Source of the DNA: an uncultured Muribaculaceae bacterium
GTDB taxonomy: Bacteria; Bacteroidota; Bacteroidia; Bacteroidales; Muribaculaceae
Reading direction: 5' to 3'
Assembly: GCA_910585285.1 (NCBI GenBank)
Contig: CAJUDL010000009.1
Location: 1-64,000, forward strand
Length of the DNA stretch: 64,000 nt
The notes under the pieces were generated by a model. It saw nothing but the letters and a program-made list of their open reading frames with translations. It searched no databases and was not told the origin of the DNA. Position numbers and translations under genes: made by a program. Positions 9,001-18,205 of this stretch are shown here, in pieces. Position 1 is the first letter of the stretch. The number at the start of each line of letters is the position of its first letter.

Positions 9001-10686
9001 CTATAATGTTTCAAGAGTGAAAGGAGCCGGACGTTTGAGGATTGATTTAGTCTCTTTCCCGAAACAGTCAGTCCAACTAATTTCTACAGGAGTATCTGAA
9101 GAGGATGCTTTGGCTCTGAATAACTGGAATTTGCGTGGGGCATGATACCCTTTCTTGTCCCAGTCATTTAGCCAGACTGTGTTGCGTACCATATATGAAG
9201 CCGTGTAAAGAGGATTTTCCTCAATAACCATTTCTACAGGGAGTTCCTTCCCATTTTCAGTGATTTTCAGTTTTCCTTTTTTGTCCCATGCCCATAAATT
9301 AACATAGATGTAATTGTCGGGGAGATCACTATAATCTGTCCATTCAGGATACATGGTAAGGAAAGCCTTCATCTCTTCGTTGTTTTTAAAATAGTCTTTT
9401 ACACCATTCATATCCCACGCGAAGAATTGCTGAGAAGGGTCATATTCAAATGTTCTGTGTTCCCATTTGATATCCGATCCATTGATTTTGAAAACTTCAT
9501 AACCAACAGGTGTGCCATCGGGGCAAAGATTTTTCAATCCGGTTGATCTCGTTTTCCACCATGATCCGCAGGCTCCGGATATATTATGATCAGCAAAATT
9601 CTGTTCTTCCTCCGGAAGTCTGACGAGACATTGTTTGTGGGAATGTCCTGTCAAAGCGTGCACCTCTTTATATGGTTTTAGGATTTCAAGGAGTTCCCGA
9701 GAACTTTTTTCATCGGTTCGTATTTTATATTTTCCGGTAGTGCCTTTCCATCGCAGCATCGGTCCATGCATGGATATGATCAATGGAGTGTCATATGAGA
9801 CATCCGCAAGGTCTTTCTTAAGCCATTCAAGTTGCTCGGGGGTGTAATCTTCCGTGTAGTTGCGCTTACCGGTAATACCGGTATAGGTTAATTGTCCAGC
9901 CGGATCATTCTTATAATGGATATTGTCAAGAAAAATATAATGAACGTTACCGATATTCTGAGAGTAATAGCGCGGACCAAGACTTCTCTGATAGGGAAGA
10001 GATGCCTTGAAATCAGCTTTTTCCCCTGCTTCAACACTCGGATCATTGTCATGGTTGCCCATGACGCTGTAAACAGCTGTAGGATAGTTTGCTTTGTTCA
10101 TAGTCTCCCTGAATTTTCCCACGGGATAATTGTGACCGAACCAGTAGCCATCCCATGAAGAATCTCCAAGATTGAGTGTATATACCGGAAAATTCTCATC
10201 ATTAAGTTTGTTTACTTCCTGACGGATATGGTCTGTGTAGGGACCGCAGAATATATCAACGTCATTACGTTGGTTGGCGAGATGAACATCAGTTATAACA
10301 ATCAAAGCATGGTTTTCATTGTCAACCTTTTTTAAGCGGAAATCATGACGTTCATACTTATCGGCAGGTTCTGTGAAGTCTGCCCAGAACTGAGGCACAA
10401 CATCATCTCTCCAGACCTCATATCCGGAAGGAGATGTGATGAAAACTTGCGGATTCTGTTTCTTCGATTTGAGATAATATGCCCCTTTCCTGTCGGTTTT
10501 TGTTATTTCATATCCATCCGATACTGCCACTCCAGCCACGGGTTTGCCATCGCATTCGACGGTACCTGCAACTGTTACACCTTTTCCGGGTTTTACCGGT
10601 AAGTTGGATCGAAAGGAGGATTGAGCGTAGACACATGATACTCCTAACAATGCAGCGGTGATTAAAGTTAACTTCAAATGTTTCAT
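9001..10686 (-). CDS. Secreted calcineurin-like phosphoesterase with N- and C-terminal accessory domains (PDE1)
   Basis: 561 residues from the ATG at 10686; an upstream start at 10734 would put extra residues before the signal peptide MKHLKLTLITAALLGVSCVY. Layout: a carboxypeptidase-regulatory-like beta domain (about 35-120), the metallophosphoesterase core (about 125-355) and a C-terminal beta domain (about 430-561), typical of Bacteroidota MetallophosN/Metallophos/MetallophosC proteins. Metal ligands seen are D133 and H135 (TDVH), D175 (LGD), N211-H212 (GNHD), H307 (MHG) and GHSH near 347-350. It should cleave phosphodiester or phosphomonoester bonds in the periplasm. PDE3 (24828-26522) is its closest paralogue here and shares whole N-terminal stretches such as TVAGTVECDGKPVA. 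Confidence 0.88.
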   Translation of the reverse strand: MKHLKLTLITAALLGVSCVYAQSSFRSNLPVKPGKGVTVAGTVECDGKPVAGVAVSDGYEITKTDRKGAYYLKSKKQNPQVFITSPSGYEVWRDDVVPQFWADFTEPADKYERHDFRLKKVDNENHALIVITDVHLANQRNDVDIFCGPYTDHIRQEVNKLNDENFPVYTLNLGDSSWDGYWFGHNYPVGKFRETMNKANYPTAVYSVMGNHDNDPSVEAGEKADFKASLPYQRSLGPRYYSQNIGNVHYIFLDNIHYKNDPAGQLTYTGITGKRNYTEDYTPEQLEWLKKDLADVSYDTPLIISMHGPMLRWKGTTGKYKIRTDEKSSRELLEILKPYKEVHALTGHSHKQCLVRLPEEEQNFADHNISGACGSWWKTRSTGLKNLCPDGTPVGYEVFKINGSDIKWEHRTFEYDPSQQFFAWDMNGVKDYFKNNEEMKAFLTMYPEWTDYSDLPDNYIYVNLWAWDKKGKLKITENGKELPVEMVIEENPLYTASYMVRNTVWLNDWDKKGYHAPRKFQLFRAKASSSDTPVEISWTDCFGKETKSILKRPAPFTLETL

Positions 10687-10925
10687 TTTCAATATTATTG
10701 TTGTTATGGTTTCATGGTTTTGTATGTGGTGCAACTTATGCAGGCATACATCAGTAAAATTAGCGATATTTTTTGATTAATACCCTACATATGCCACATG
10801 AAACACTTACAATTCACTCCTGTTTTGATAATTCTAACAATATAACATTGTAATAATATATTGGGTGTTAATATTGTATTTTGCAAAACAGGATATGTGT
10901 AATGGCTTTGAAGTGAAGATTGAGT

Positions 10926-12686
10926 TTATTTGTTTATTTTGAAAATGGCGGAAGAGATGCCGGCGAGTTTTATTCGGATGCCCTTCTTTGTTATGTATGT
11001 GGTGGCTTTGCCATTTACGAGAATTGGTTGCAGGCTTTTTGCTGCCGGAATCTCTACAATCGCTTCAGCTTTCTTTTCACCTGGATTAAGGGCAATCACA
11101 TATGTGTCTTTGCCATTGTTCCTTGAATATATCCAGGGATAAGGATTGTTGATGTCGCTTAAGGTCTGCCAGTCGCCATCATTCGCCAACGCAGGGTGCT
11201 CATGGCGAACTTTTATAAGCTCGCGAACGAAATTCAAAACTGAATTAGGATCCTTGTCTTGCGTTGCAACTGTGAGCTTGCCATTGTCGGTGAATATGGG
11301 AAGATATAGATTTTTGGGGGATGCAGATGAGAATCCGGCAGAAGGGGAGTTGTCCCATTGCATGGGTGTGCGTGTACCGCTTCTCTCTTCCCGTGAACCC
11401 TCAACACTTGGAAGTCCTTTGACATTGCGCATCATTATTTCATCTCCATAATGGATGAATGGGACGCAGGGGGTTGTCAACAGGAATGTCATGAATGTCT
11501 TAATCTGATCTGGGGTGTCGCGTCCTTCGGAATTCAGACGATTTATATCATGATTAGCAGAAAAGAGTGATATATAGCCGAAGTCTCGTGTATCGCTGTA
11601 TTTCTTGCCGTATTCTTCGATAAATTTGTCAATGCCACCTTTGCCATTTTTTACGAAATAGGCATCCTCTCCGACAGATTTATCTTTTACTGATCCACGC
11701 GTGAGTTGCTTGAAACCCGGACTGCGGTGTATGAGAAGAAAATCGACATCGAATCCGGCAGGAAGAGCCTGTTCCGGTACGCCCCATTCTGAGATAAGCA
11801 CTTTGCCGGGATATTCTCGGTCTATCCATTCGCGCATTTCTTTCCAAAGCTTCATGGTCTCTTTTTTGTCTTTATCGTTTTTGACCAAAGAGGCAGCCAT
11901 GTCCACTCGGAAACCATCTACGCCAAGATCAAACCAGTATGCCATGATGTTTTTGAGTTCACGGCGTACGGCTTTAGGTCCGGGAGCATTTACCGGCTGT
12001 TGCCATGGCTTGGAAGGATCCGGGTTTGCATATCCGAAATTGAGGGCAGGCTGGCATGGATAATAGTTTTTGAGGTAAAAATTACCGCGATATTTCCCGT
12101 TAAGGGGTTTCCCCGTTTTCGCTTCTTCGGTCGGTACCCAGGGACCAAGTTTTGAATTGTCGGGATCTTCCAATGCCCGACGTTTAATGATGTCTGCACT
12201 GTCTTTAGCTGAAATCACGTCTGAAAAGATGTAATAATCGGCATATCGTCCGTCGGGTCCTTCAGTTGCAGATTTTATGAACCATTCAGCCTGGTTGGAG
12301 GAATGTCCCGGAACCAGATCAAGACATACTTTTAATCCTCTTTTGTGTGCCTCTTCAACAAGACGCTTCACGTCTGCGTTTGATCCGAAGCGTGGATCAA
12401 CTTTGAAGTAATCCTTAATGTCATAGCCACCATCAAACCATCCCGATTCGAATATGGGATTCATCCAGATGGCATCCACACCAAGACTTTTCACATAATC
12501 AAGTTTGGAAATGATGCCAGGGATATCACCTATGCCATTTCCATCAGAATCCATAAAGGAACTTGGATATATATCATAGAAAACGGCATTGCGAATCCAT
12601 TCAGGCGTTGTCTTGTGGGCATATCCCGGCAGACTGCATAATAACAGAGCGGAGACCAATATATGTTTTAGATTTTTAGATTTCAT
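10926..12686 (-). CDS. Secreted GH13 alpha-glucosidase/oligo-glucosidase-like enzyme
   Basis: 586 residues with signal peptide MKSKNLKHILVSALLLCSLP. GH13 catalytic motifs: the conserved region near DLVPGHSS (123-130), nucleophile D262 in GFRVDMAA, acid/base E300 in LISEWG, and NHD at 378-380. The NGIGDIPGIISKLDYVKSLG segment and the QPALNF motif resemble oligo-1,6-glucosidase, alpha-glucosidase and trehalose-synthase-like enzymes that act on short alpha-glucosides, not long-chain amylases. It lies 36 bp downstream of the phosphodiester glycosidase gene. It could remove alpha-glucosyl decorations from the locus substrate (inference). Subfamily not determinable by eye. Confidence 0.88.
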   Translation of the reverse strand: MKSKNLKHILVSALLLCSLPGYAHKTTPEWIRNAVFYDIYPSSFMDSDGNGIGDIPGIISKLDYVKSLGVDAIWMNPIFESGWFDGGYDIKDYFKVDPRFGSNADVKRLVEEAHKRGLKVCLDLVPGHSSNQAEWFIKSATEGPDGRYADYYIFSDVISAKDSADIIKRRALEDPDNSKLGPWVPTEEAKTGKPLNGKYRGNFYLKNYYPCQPALNFGYANPDPSKPWQQPVNAPGPKAVRRELKNIMAYWFDLGVDGFRVDMAASLVKNDKDKKETMKLWKEMREWIDREYPGKVLISEWGVPEQALPAGFDVDFLLIHRSPGFKQLTRGSVKDKSVGEDAYFVKNGKGGIDKFIEEYGKKYSDTRDFGYISLFSANHDINRLNSEGRDTPDQIKTFMTFLLTTPCVPFIHYGDEIMMRNVKGLPSVEGSREERSGTRTPMQWDNSPSAGFSSASPKNLYLPIFTDNGKLTVATQDKDPNSVLNFVRELIKVRHEHPALANDGDWQTLSDINNPYPWIYSRNNGKDTYVIALNPGEKKAEAIVEIPAAKSLQPILVNGKATTYITKKGIRIKLAGISSAIFKINK

Positions 12687-12722
12687 GTTAAGATTTTATT
12701 GGAAGTATAGTAGACTGAATGT

Positions 12723-14828
12723 TTATTTAATGAGGATTTTGCTTGTTGAAGACCCCTTCCGGCGGATGTAGACCCCCGGAGTGAGGTTTGCCGAGTTCAT
12801 ACGCAGACCGGTGATGGAATACCATTCCTCAGTGACGTTATTATTATCGATGTTATCTGCTGAAATTTCGTCTACTGCACTTGATTTCGAATAAATGAAA
12901 TCCATGCTTGAGAATGTTACCTGTCCGGTTTCTGTTTTCTTTTCAGCAGGTTTCACTGATATGAAAGAGAATGTTAAAGGGTATATAGCTTCGTCGGAAA
13001 GATCGAATTTATCCGTAAATTTAATTATTTCAGAGAATGGAGTGTCTCGTCCCTCTGTTTCAAACGTTTTCGGAGTGGATTCGTTGGCAGCCTTTATTGC
13101 TACTGAAATTTGTGTGTCTTTCAACGTTTTCGAGGCAATCCCGATTCGCATTCCTATAGGTTTTCCCTCTATTGTCTGAGCATTCCTCAGAGTGATGGAT
13201 GGGTTGCTGACGGAGGGACCCATCTGATAATCAAGAACCAAAGCGTTGTTATTATTTGAGATGACTGCAGTTTTTACTTGAGTTTTAGTTATTGACCACG
13301 TTGATGCTTCGGAAGATATTTCTTTGAAATCTACCGGAATTATATCTACGATAACCTGTGCTTTCAAACCATTATATTCAGCCGTCAGTATTCCGCTTGT
13401 TCCCGATGCTGTCAGTTCCCTTTTAACATTGTCAGTTGTTCCAAGAGATTCAGGGCATGAGAGTGTAATCCCGTTAAGATTTGTATTGATGAGAATGCCG
13501 GCGGCATTGTATCCATATATTGTTGGAGTCAGTGTTTCACCCTGCATAACATTATATCTCCAACCTTCAAACCGAATTTCCGCTATTTCATTATCTTCAA
13601 TGTTTCCTTCAGCCACTGCGAAAAGAGAGTTGGCGACAGTTCTTTCTCCGGAAGCGTCGCTGCATTTGTTTATCACTCCGAATGGAGCAGTCCAGCAGGT
13701 GGAGGAGCCCCCTCCATCAAAATTCAAACCTTCTTCAGCACCGGCATGAACAAGGAGATCGCCTAACTGTCGAGTAGTGACTCCTACTGAAACTCCGCGA
13801 CCATCCACTGTCATGAAAATTACTTTTGATCCATCTTTACTGATTCCGACTCCGGTGCGGGGATGGAGATCGACAGCATCCGGGCGTGTGCCATCGCTTT
13901 CAAGAGCAATCCCTTTTGATACTACCGGAGGATTACCCCCTACCGAAAGCATGGGGATAAAAGATTTCCCGTCTTGATCACGTATTTGGGGGGTTATGGT
14001 AACAACATCTCCCTCTGCCAGGGATTCAATAAATGTTTTCCCGGCACCTCTGCCGAAAAGAACGCATCCATTTTCAGGGATGGTCATATTTCCTGAAGTT
14101 TCAGCCGTTCCTTTGATACGGAATTGGCATATTGATCCGGTGTTAAGGAAATTATCATCAAGAGGAACAGCTGCAATTTCAGCGCAATTTCCTTCATATT
14201 GCGATTGGTATGTTGATTTCCAACCCTCCCCGGTATAAAGGGTTATTGCATTATCGGGAGCGGAGTCACCGGAATAATTGATGCTTTCAATGTTTACGCC
14301 CCCAAAAGATGCAGACCGGTCTCCGCAATTGACAGTACCTTTTGTGAAGTCAAGCAAGGTTATGCAAGGGTTGCCTGACGCATCTACAACAAACTGGTGT
14401 CCTTGTGGACTTGTGCGGTGAATTTCTCCATCTATGATCGTGGTGTATGTTGTCATTCTCGGACGCATGCTCCCGTCGGGATAAGTTTTAGTCACGTCAA
14501 AGAAATCACCGTTAATACCGGCAATCGCAGCAATCCCATTCCCGGTTATGCGTTTACCCATTTCAGATGTTTTCTCCAATCCGTTGGAAGAAGAGCCCCT
14601 CGTTGCCCTAAATGATATGCCTTTTGAGTTTCTGTCAATGGTGATATAGTGCACATCAATTGGTTGTGATCCGCTGAGATGCAGTTGTGTTCTTGTCATG
14701 CCGGGTCCAATTTTTGCATGATAGATGGTGTCGAGAGTTAGCTCAACATTTCCCAGTGTTATTGTCGTGCCTGCAGATACTCCCTGCACGGAAGCCGCAA
14801 TGGCTAAAATTGTAAATATTTTTTTCAT
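12723..14828 (-). CDS. Secreted phosphodiester glycosidase (NAGPA family) with C-terminal sorting-like tail
   Basis: 701 residues with signal peptide MKKIFTILAIAASVQGVSAG. The core (about 60-410) has the hallmarks of the phosphodiester glycosidase / NAGPA family: AIAGINGDFF (about 101-110), RTGVGIS (324-330), MTVDGR (339-344) and NFDGGGSSTCW (369-379). The mammalian member removes GlcNAc from GlcNAc-1-phosphodiesters, so the bacterial enzyme should cleave a sugar-1-phosphodiester bond in the periplasm or outside the cell. About 200 further residues form beta-rich domains. The end, GVYIRRKGSSTSKILIK, is shared with two other proteins of this locus. Confidence 0.87.
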   Translation of the reverse strand: MKKIFTILAIAASVQGVSAGTTITLGNVELTLDTIYHAKIGPGMTRTQLHLSGSQPIDVHYITIDRNSKGISFRATRGSSSNGLEKTSEMGKRITGNGIAAIAGINGDFFDVTKTYPDGSMRPRMTTYTTIIDGEIHRTSPQGHQFVVDASGNPCITLLDFTKGTVNCGDRSASFGGVNIESINYSGDSAPDNAITLYTGEGWKSTYQSQYEGNCAEIAAVPLDDNFLNTGSICQFRIKGTAETSGNMTIPENGCVLFGRGAGKTFIESLAEGDVVTITPQIRDQDGKSFIPMLSVGGNPPVVSKGIALESDGTRPDAVDLHPRTGVGISKDGSKVIFMTVDGRGVSVGVTTRQLGDLLVHAGAEEGLNFDGGGSSTCWTAPFGVINKCSDASGERTVANSLFAVAEGNIEDNEIAEIRFEGWRYNVMQGETLTPTIYGYNAAGILINTNLNGITLSCPESLGTTDNVKRELTASGTSGILTAEYNGLKAQVIVDIIPVDFKEISSEASTWSITKTQVKTAVISNNNNALVLDYQMGPSVSNPSITLRNAQTIEGKPIGMRIGIASKTLKDTQISVAIKAANESTPKTFETEGRDTPFSEIIKFTDKFDLSDEAIYPLTFSFISVKPAEKKTETGQVTFSSMDFIYSKSSAVDEISADNIDNNNVTEEWYSITGLRMNSANLTPGVYIRRKGSSTSKILIK

Positions 14829-14862
14829 ACACGAATAAATTGTTTAACAACTGTTTGAAAAG

Positions 14863-14895
14863 AATATCCGCAGGCGGACATCGCCCGCGGATATT
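14863..14895 (-). terminator. GC-rich hairpin between MBL lipoprotein and phosphodiester glycosidase genes
   Basis: AATATCCGC pairs with GCGGATATT and, inside it, GGCG pairs with CGCC with one internal mismatch. On the minus strand it is followed by TTCTTTTC. It is a likely terminator or attenuator after the upstream MBL-fold gene. Confidence 0.65.
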
Positions 14896-15007
14896 TTCAG
14901 CAAATCACTTGAACAATCTTTTTTACGATAACTCTTTTACCGTATTTCGTAAAGGATGGACCTATTTTAACCTTTACATTCTTGAATTGTATATATCGCT
15001 TCTTGAT

Positions 15008-16321
15008 TTATTTACTTTGGTAAGGTCCGAAAATAGACTTCACCTTATAGTTCTGGTCATTGTCGTCAAGAACATAGACCATGTAATGACCATCTGGATA
15101 AACGCGCATCACTACATGACCGTTCCAGCATTTGAAATTATCCGCATAAGGGGCGAGAGGTGCCTTGCTTCCTTCATCTATGTTTGTGCAGAAAATATTA
15201 ACATCAGGATTGGCATTGACCATTCTCTGCACCGCCGGTGCACCAGGCTGTTCCGTTCTCCAGGGATTTACCCATACCGTCTGAGGACGCAGTTTGTTTA
15301 TAAGGTTCACGCTGTTGGCGTTTGTAGATCCATGATGGCTTGCCTTCATGACTTCCACTTCGCTGACAACAGGAACAATCTGTTCTTCCGCATCCATCCA
15401 TTCATAACCTGTGCGATGCTCATGCTGTAGATCTCCGGCTGTATATAGGTTGAAGTTGCCGTAATCTATTTGCAAAGCCACACTATAAATATTTTCATCG
15501 GGAGATACTTTTGTGATTTCTTCTCTTAAGACGGGGATAGTGCGTCGGATTTCGGTCCCGTTTCCTGTCCATGCATAACCACTTGCGCAGAGAATACGGG
15601 TTTTGAACTGGGGATATTTCCCCGGATTGTATTTCATCACAATCTGGTCGTCATGACCGGGAAGAGCCTTTTCATACACTGTGCCGTTAGTGGACATTGT
15701 CCATTTAAGGAAACGTTGGTAATCCTTGATGCGGTCTTCCGTGCCCATTGTCACAGGGAGGGTATATCCCCTATCTATGATTTTGTCGAATTTAATTTTT
15801 GTTCCGAGCCCGGCAATTCCGTTTAGATAGAAGTTGCCCTGCGGATGTTTGGGAAAGTCTGCATATTCATCATATTTTTCAGGCCATGATCCCATATGGT
15901 CTTCATGGAAGTGTGAATTAAGATAATAATCCACGTTGGCACCTCTCGGATTGTAATGTGTTATGTAATCGGCTATGACATCAGTGCTGGAAATGTGCCA
16001 TCCGGGACGAGCAGGAGTGACGCCTCCCGCGCTCTTGTCATCGCATATCTGCTGCGTTACGAGGGAGCCTGCAGCGTCTATAAGCAATGACGTCCCATCT
16101 GGATAGATGTAGAGGTTTGCTTCACCTCGTCCCGAACTAATGGAGTGTATCTCAAAATATCCTTCTCTCCAGCCCGGCATAACTTCGCCAACGGCAGGTT
16201 CGGTCTCCGGACCTGTGGGAATTACAGGGCGAATGATGTTCTCTTCGTTATCAGAACATCCGGCGAAGCCGGCAGATAGGATCCCTGTTAATGTAAATGC
16301 AAGCGTTTTTAGCAGTTCCAT
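15008..16321 (-). CDS. Metallo-beta-lactamase-fold hydrolase (ComEC-like), putative lipoprotein
   Basis: 437 residues. The N-terminus MELLKTLAFTLTGILSAGFA followed by GC is a plausible lipoprotein signal (Cys22), so it is probably periplasmic or surface-anchored. The zinc motif HxHxDH is seen as NSHFHEDHMGSW (137-142), and later motifs AGDLQHEH and ASHHGSTNANS match the ComEC/Rec2-type MBL branch, whose members include nucleases and phosphodiesterases. In a locus rich in phosphate-ester hydrolases, a phosphodiesterase role is attractive but inferred. The gene starts 6 bp after PDE2's stop and is followed by a hairpin. Confidence 0.83.
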   Translation of the reverse strand: MELLKTLAFTLTGILSAGFAGCSDNEENIIRPVIPTGPETEPAVGEVMPGWREGYFEIHSISSGRGEANLYIYPDGTSLLIDAAGSLVTQQICDDKSAGGVTPARPGWHISSTDVIADYITHYNPRGANVDYYLNSHFHEDHMGSWPEKYDEYADFPKHPQGNFYLNGIAGLGTKIKFDKIIDRGYTLPVTMGTEDRIKDYQRFLKWTMSTNGTVYEKALPGHDDQIVMKYNPGKYPQFKTRILCASGYAWTGNGTEIRRTIPVLREEITKVSPDENIYSVALQIDYGNFNLYTAGDLQHEHRTGYEWMDAEEQIVPVVSEVEVMKASHHGSTNANSVNLINKLRPQTVWVNPWRTEQPGAPAVQRMVNANPDVNIFCTNIDEGSKAPLAPYADNFKCWNGHVVMRVYPDGHYMVYVLDDNDQNYKVKSIFGPYQSK

Positions 16322-16327
16322 ATGTTT

Positions 16328-18151
16328 TTATTTTATTAATATTTTTGAAGTTGTTGTTCCCTTTTTCATTACATAAAGTCCTTTGCCGGGATTTGTTATC
16401 CTCATGCCGGTAATGTCATAATACTCAGTTTGGTATTCAGTATCGTCAGTTTCTATTGAAATAACAGAACTCGATTCTTTATCAGAAGTGTATTCGGAGA
16501 TCGAGAACTGTCTCGGGCGTTCCATTATCTGTGTATGAACGTTGCCGTATGCGTCAGTGACCTTGATTGTGAGAGGTGAGGTGGCATGTTTTGCCGTTGT
16601 CAGGAAAAGATGGGAATTCATTGTCGGATTTCCGGAATTGTTATGCCCCGTTTTTTCGAATCTCTGACAACCATCTGAAATCATAGAGAAGGGATCATAG
16701 CCGCTGATACGCGATACTTCAAGAGACTCGCCATCTTCAATAACCTCCACTTTCCATGAAGGATCATAGGAGAATACATTTATCAGAACCCTGTTGGGTA
16801 TTTTCGGAGTGCCGTCTTCATTATACTCTGATCCATCGAATCCATATCCCTTGGCGAGCCATGTGTCAATATCTGCAGGATTCTTATAAGAAGGAGCAAA
16901 TCTGGCTGCTGTGATATGACATTTGTTCAGGTCATAGCATCGGAACTGATAATCTTTATCGAATCCAATACTTTTATAGTATGTTTTCAGATCTTTGCCG
17001 AATGTTTCAAGAACACGATAGCCTCCCGGGGTGCCGTCAGTGCATACGATGTTGCCGTCTACAAAATAGCCTGTCCACCAAAGGTTGCCACCAACAGCCC
17101 CAACGTTATATTCCGTGATGTTACCTTTTGAAGCGGTGTAGTTGGTGTGTGCATGACCTGTAAATATGCGCACATCCCGGAATCCTTTGACGCTATTATA
17201 GAATGTGCTGCCGTAGTCATATCGATATTTGATTGCATCGGGCACATCGGGTATTGTGCATTGCGGACGTGCGAACAGAGGAGCGTGCATGCAAATCACG
17301 AGCGGCGTATCTTTATTCACATTGGCAAGATCTTTGCGAAGCCATTTTATAATCTGTGTGGTTATGTTGCAATCGTAGCTGTTGTTGCAATCGGCGTTGG
17401 TAAATTCAATATTATCAAGCACAACATAATGCACATCACCTATATTAAAAGAATAATACGTGGGTCCCCACTGATCTCTATAGTTGGCAGAGGCTTCCCA
17501 GTCACCCGCTATTTTTGCATTGTTGTCATGGTTTCCCATGCAGTTGAATATGGCATCCGGATTGAGAAGGTTCATGCTTTCGTGAATCTCCGGAATCCTG
17601 ATGTTGAAAGAATCCCAGTAAGTGTTGTAAGATTGGTCGCCTAATGTTATCACATAAGTGTCCTGACCATTGGATCTGGCTGTTGATATGCAGGTGTTTA
17701 TATCTTTAACAGCATGGTCTTCATACTGCTTCATATCTTTGTTGCGTCCGCACATCTGAATGTCGGCGAGAAGAAGTATTGTGTGTTCTGTCGCGTCGTC
17801 TCTCTCCAGCTCGAAATCGTTCTGTTCCACAACAGAAGGTTTGCCAGAGTCGATGCTTTTATAGAAATCAGGATATTTTGCGTGGAAGATGTATTTGTAA
17901 CCCTTGGGATTGCATACAAACACATGCCCGCATTCCTTCATCGAAGGCAGATAATACCATCCGTTGGCATCAGTGAGAGTAACGTTGATTCCGTCTGATA
18001 CCTGTGCGCCTTCAACCGGCTCATCATCGCAATACACCACACCCTTCAGGCTCATCCCCTCCTTGTCGGGAATGTTTTTGTCAACACCTGCGTTAATATG
18101 AGTTGTTGCAAATATCAAGGAAGAAAATATGATACATAATCTTGTTTTCAT
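16328..18151 (-). CDS. Secreted calcineurin-like phosphoesterase with altered metal motif (PDE2)
   Basis: 607 residues with a signal peptide. Layout as in PDE1: N-terminal beta domain, metallophosphoesterase core, C-terminal beta domain, then a sorting-like tail GLYVMKKGTTTSKILIK. Core motifs seen are LGDQSY, CMGNHDNN, CMHAPLF and FTGHAHTN. The first motif reads LLADIQMCG, so the usual DxH is D130-I-Q132: a metal-ligand histidine is replaced by glutamine, unlike PDE1 (TDVH) and PDE3 (TDQH). Activity may therefore be altered in metal use or substrate. It is divergent from PDE1/PDE3 and longer at both ends. Confidence 0.86.
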   Translation of the reverse strand: MKTRLCIIFSSLIFATTHINAGVDKNIPDKEGMSLKGVVYCDDEPVEGAQVSDGINVTLTDANGWYYLPSMKECGHVFVCNPKGYKYIFHAKYPDFYKSIDSGKPSVVEQNDFELERDDATEHTILLLADIQMCGRNKDMKQYEDHAVKDINTCISTARSNGQDTYVITLGDQSYNTYWDSFNIRIPEIHESMNLLNPDAIFNCMGNHDNNAKIAGDWEASANYRDQWGPTYYSFNIGDVHYVVLDNIEFTNADCNNSYDCNITTQIIKWLRKDLANVNKDTPLVICMHAPLFARPQCTIPDVPDAIKYRYDYGSTFYNSVKGFRDVRIFTGHAHTNYTASKGNITEYNVGAVGGNLWWTGYFVDGNIVCTDGTPGGYRVLETFGKDLKTYYKSIGFDKDYQFRCYDLNKCHITAARFAPSYKNPADIDTWLAKGYGFDGSEYNEDGTPKIPNRVLINVFSYDPSWKVEVIEDGESLEVSRISGYDPFSMISDGCQRFEKTGHNNSGNPTMNSHLFLTTAKHATSPLTIKVTDAYGNVHTQIMERPRQFSISEYTSDKESSSVISIETDDTEYQTEYYDITGMRITNPGKGLYVMKKGTTTSKILIK

Positions 18152-18169
18152 CGGGATGTGGTTTAAGTG

Positions 18170-18197
18170 AGAGGGGGCAGGAGCTCCCGCCCCCTCT
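18170..18197. terminator. Very strong GC hairpin between GLUG-like gene and PDE2
   Basis: AGAGGGGGC pairs with GCCCCCTCT around an inner GGAGCTCC palindrome. No T-run follows on the minus strand, while a T-rich tract lies on the + side, so it may be an attenuator, an RNA-processing or an RNA-stability element and not a classical terminator. Confidence 0.65.
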
Positions 18198-18205
18198 GAG
18201 TGTTT

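Noticed and set aside
8997..9014. TTG start for the acid phosphatase
   Set aside because: It overlaps the previous gene and adds a charged extension before the signal peptide; the ATG at 8996 is preferred.
10926..12686. Locus as a classical starch utilisation system
   Set aside because: Only one GH13 of oligo-glucosidase type is present, without other Sus enzymes or SusR, whereas phosphoesterases dominate.
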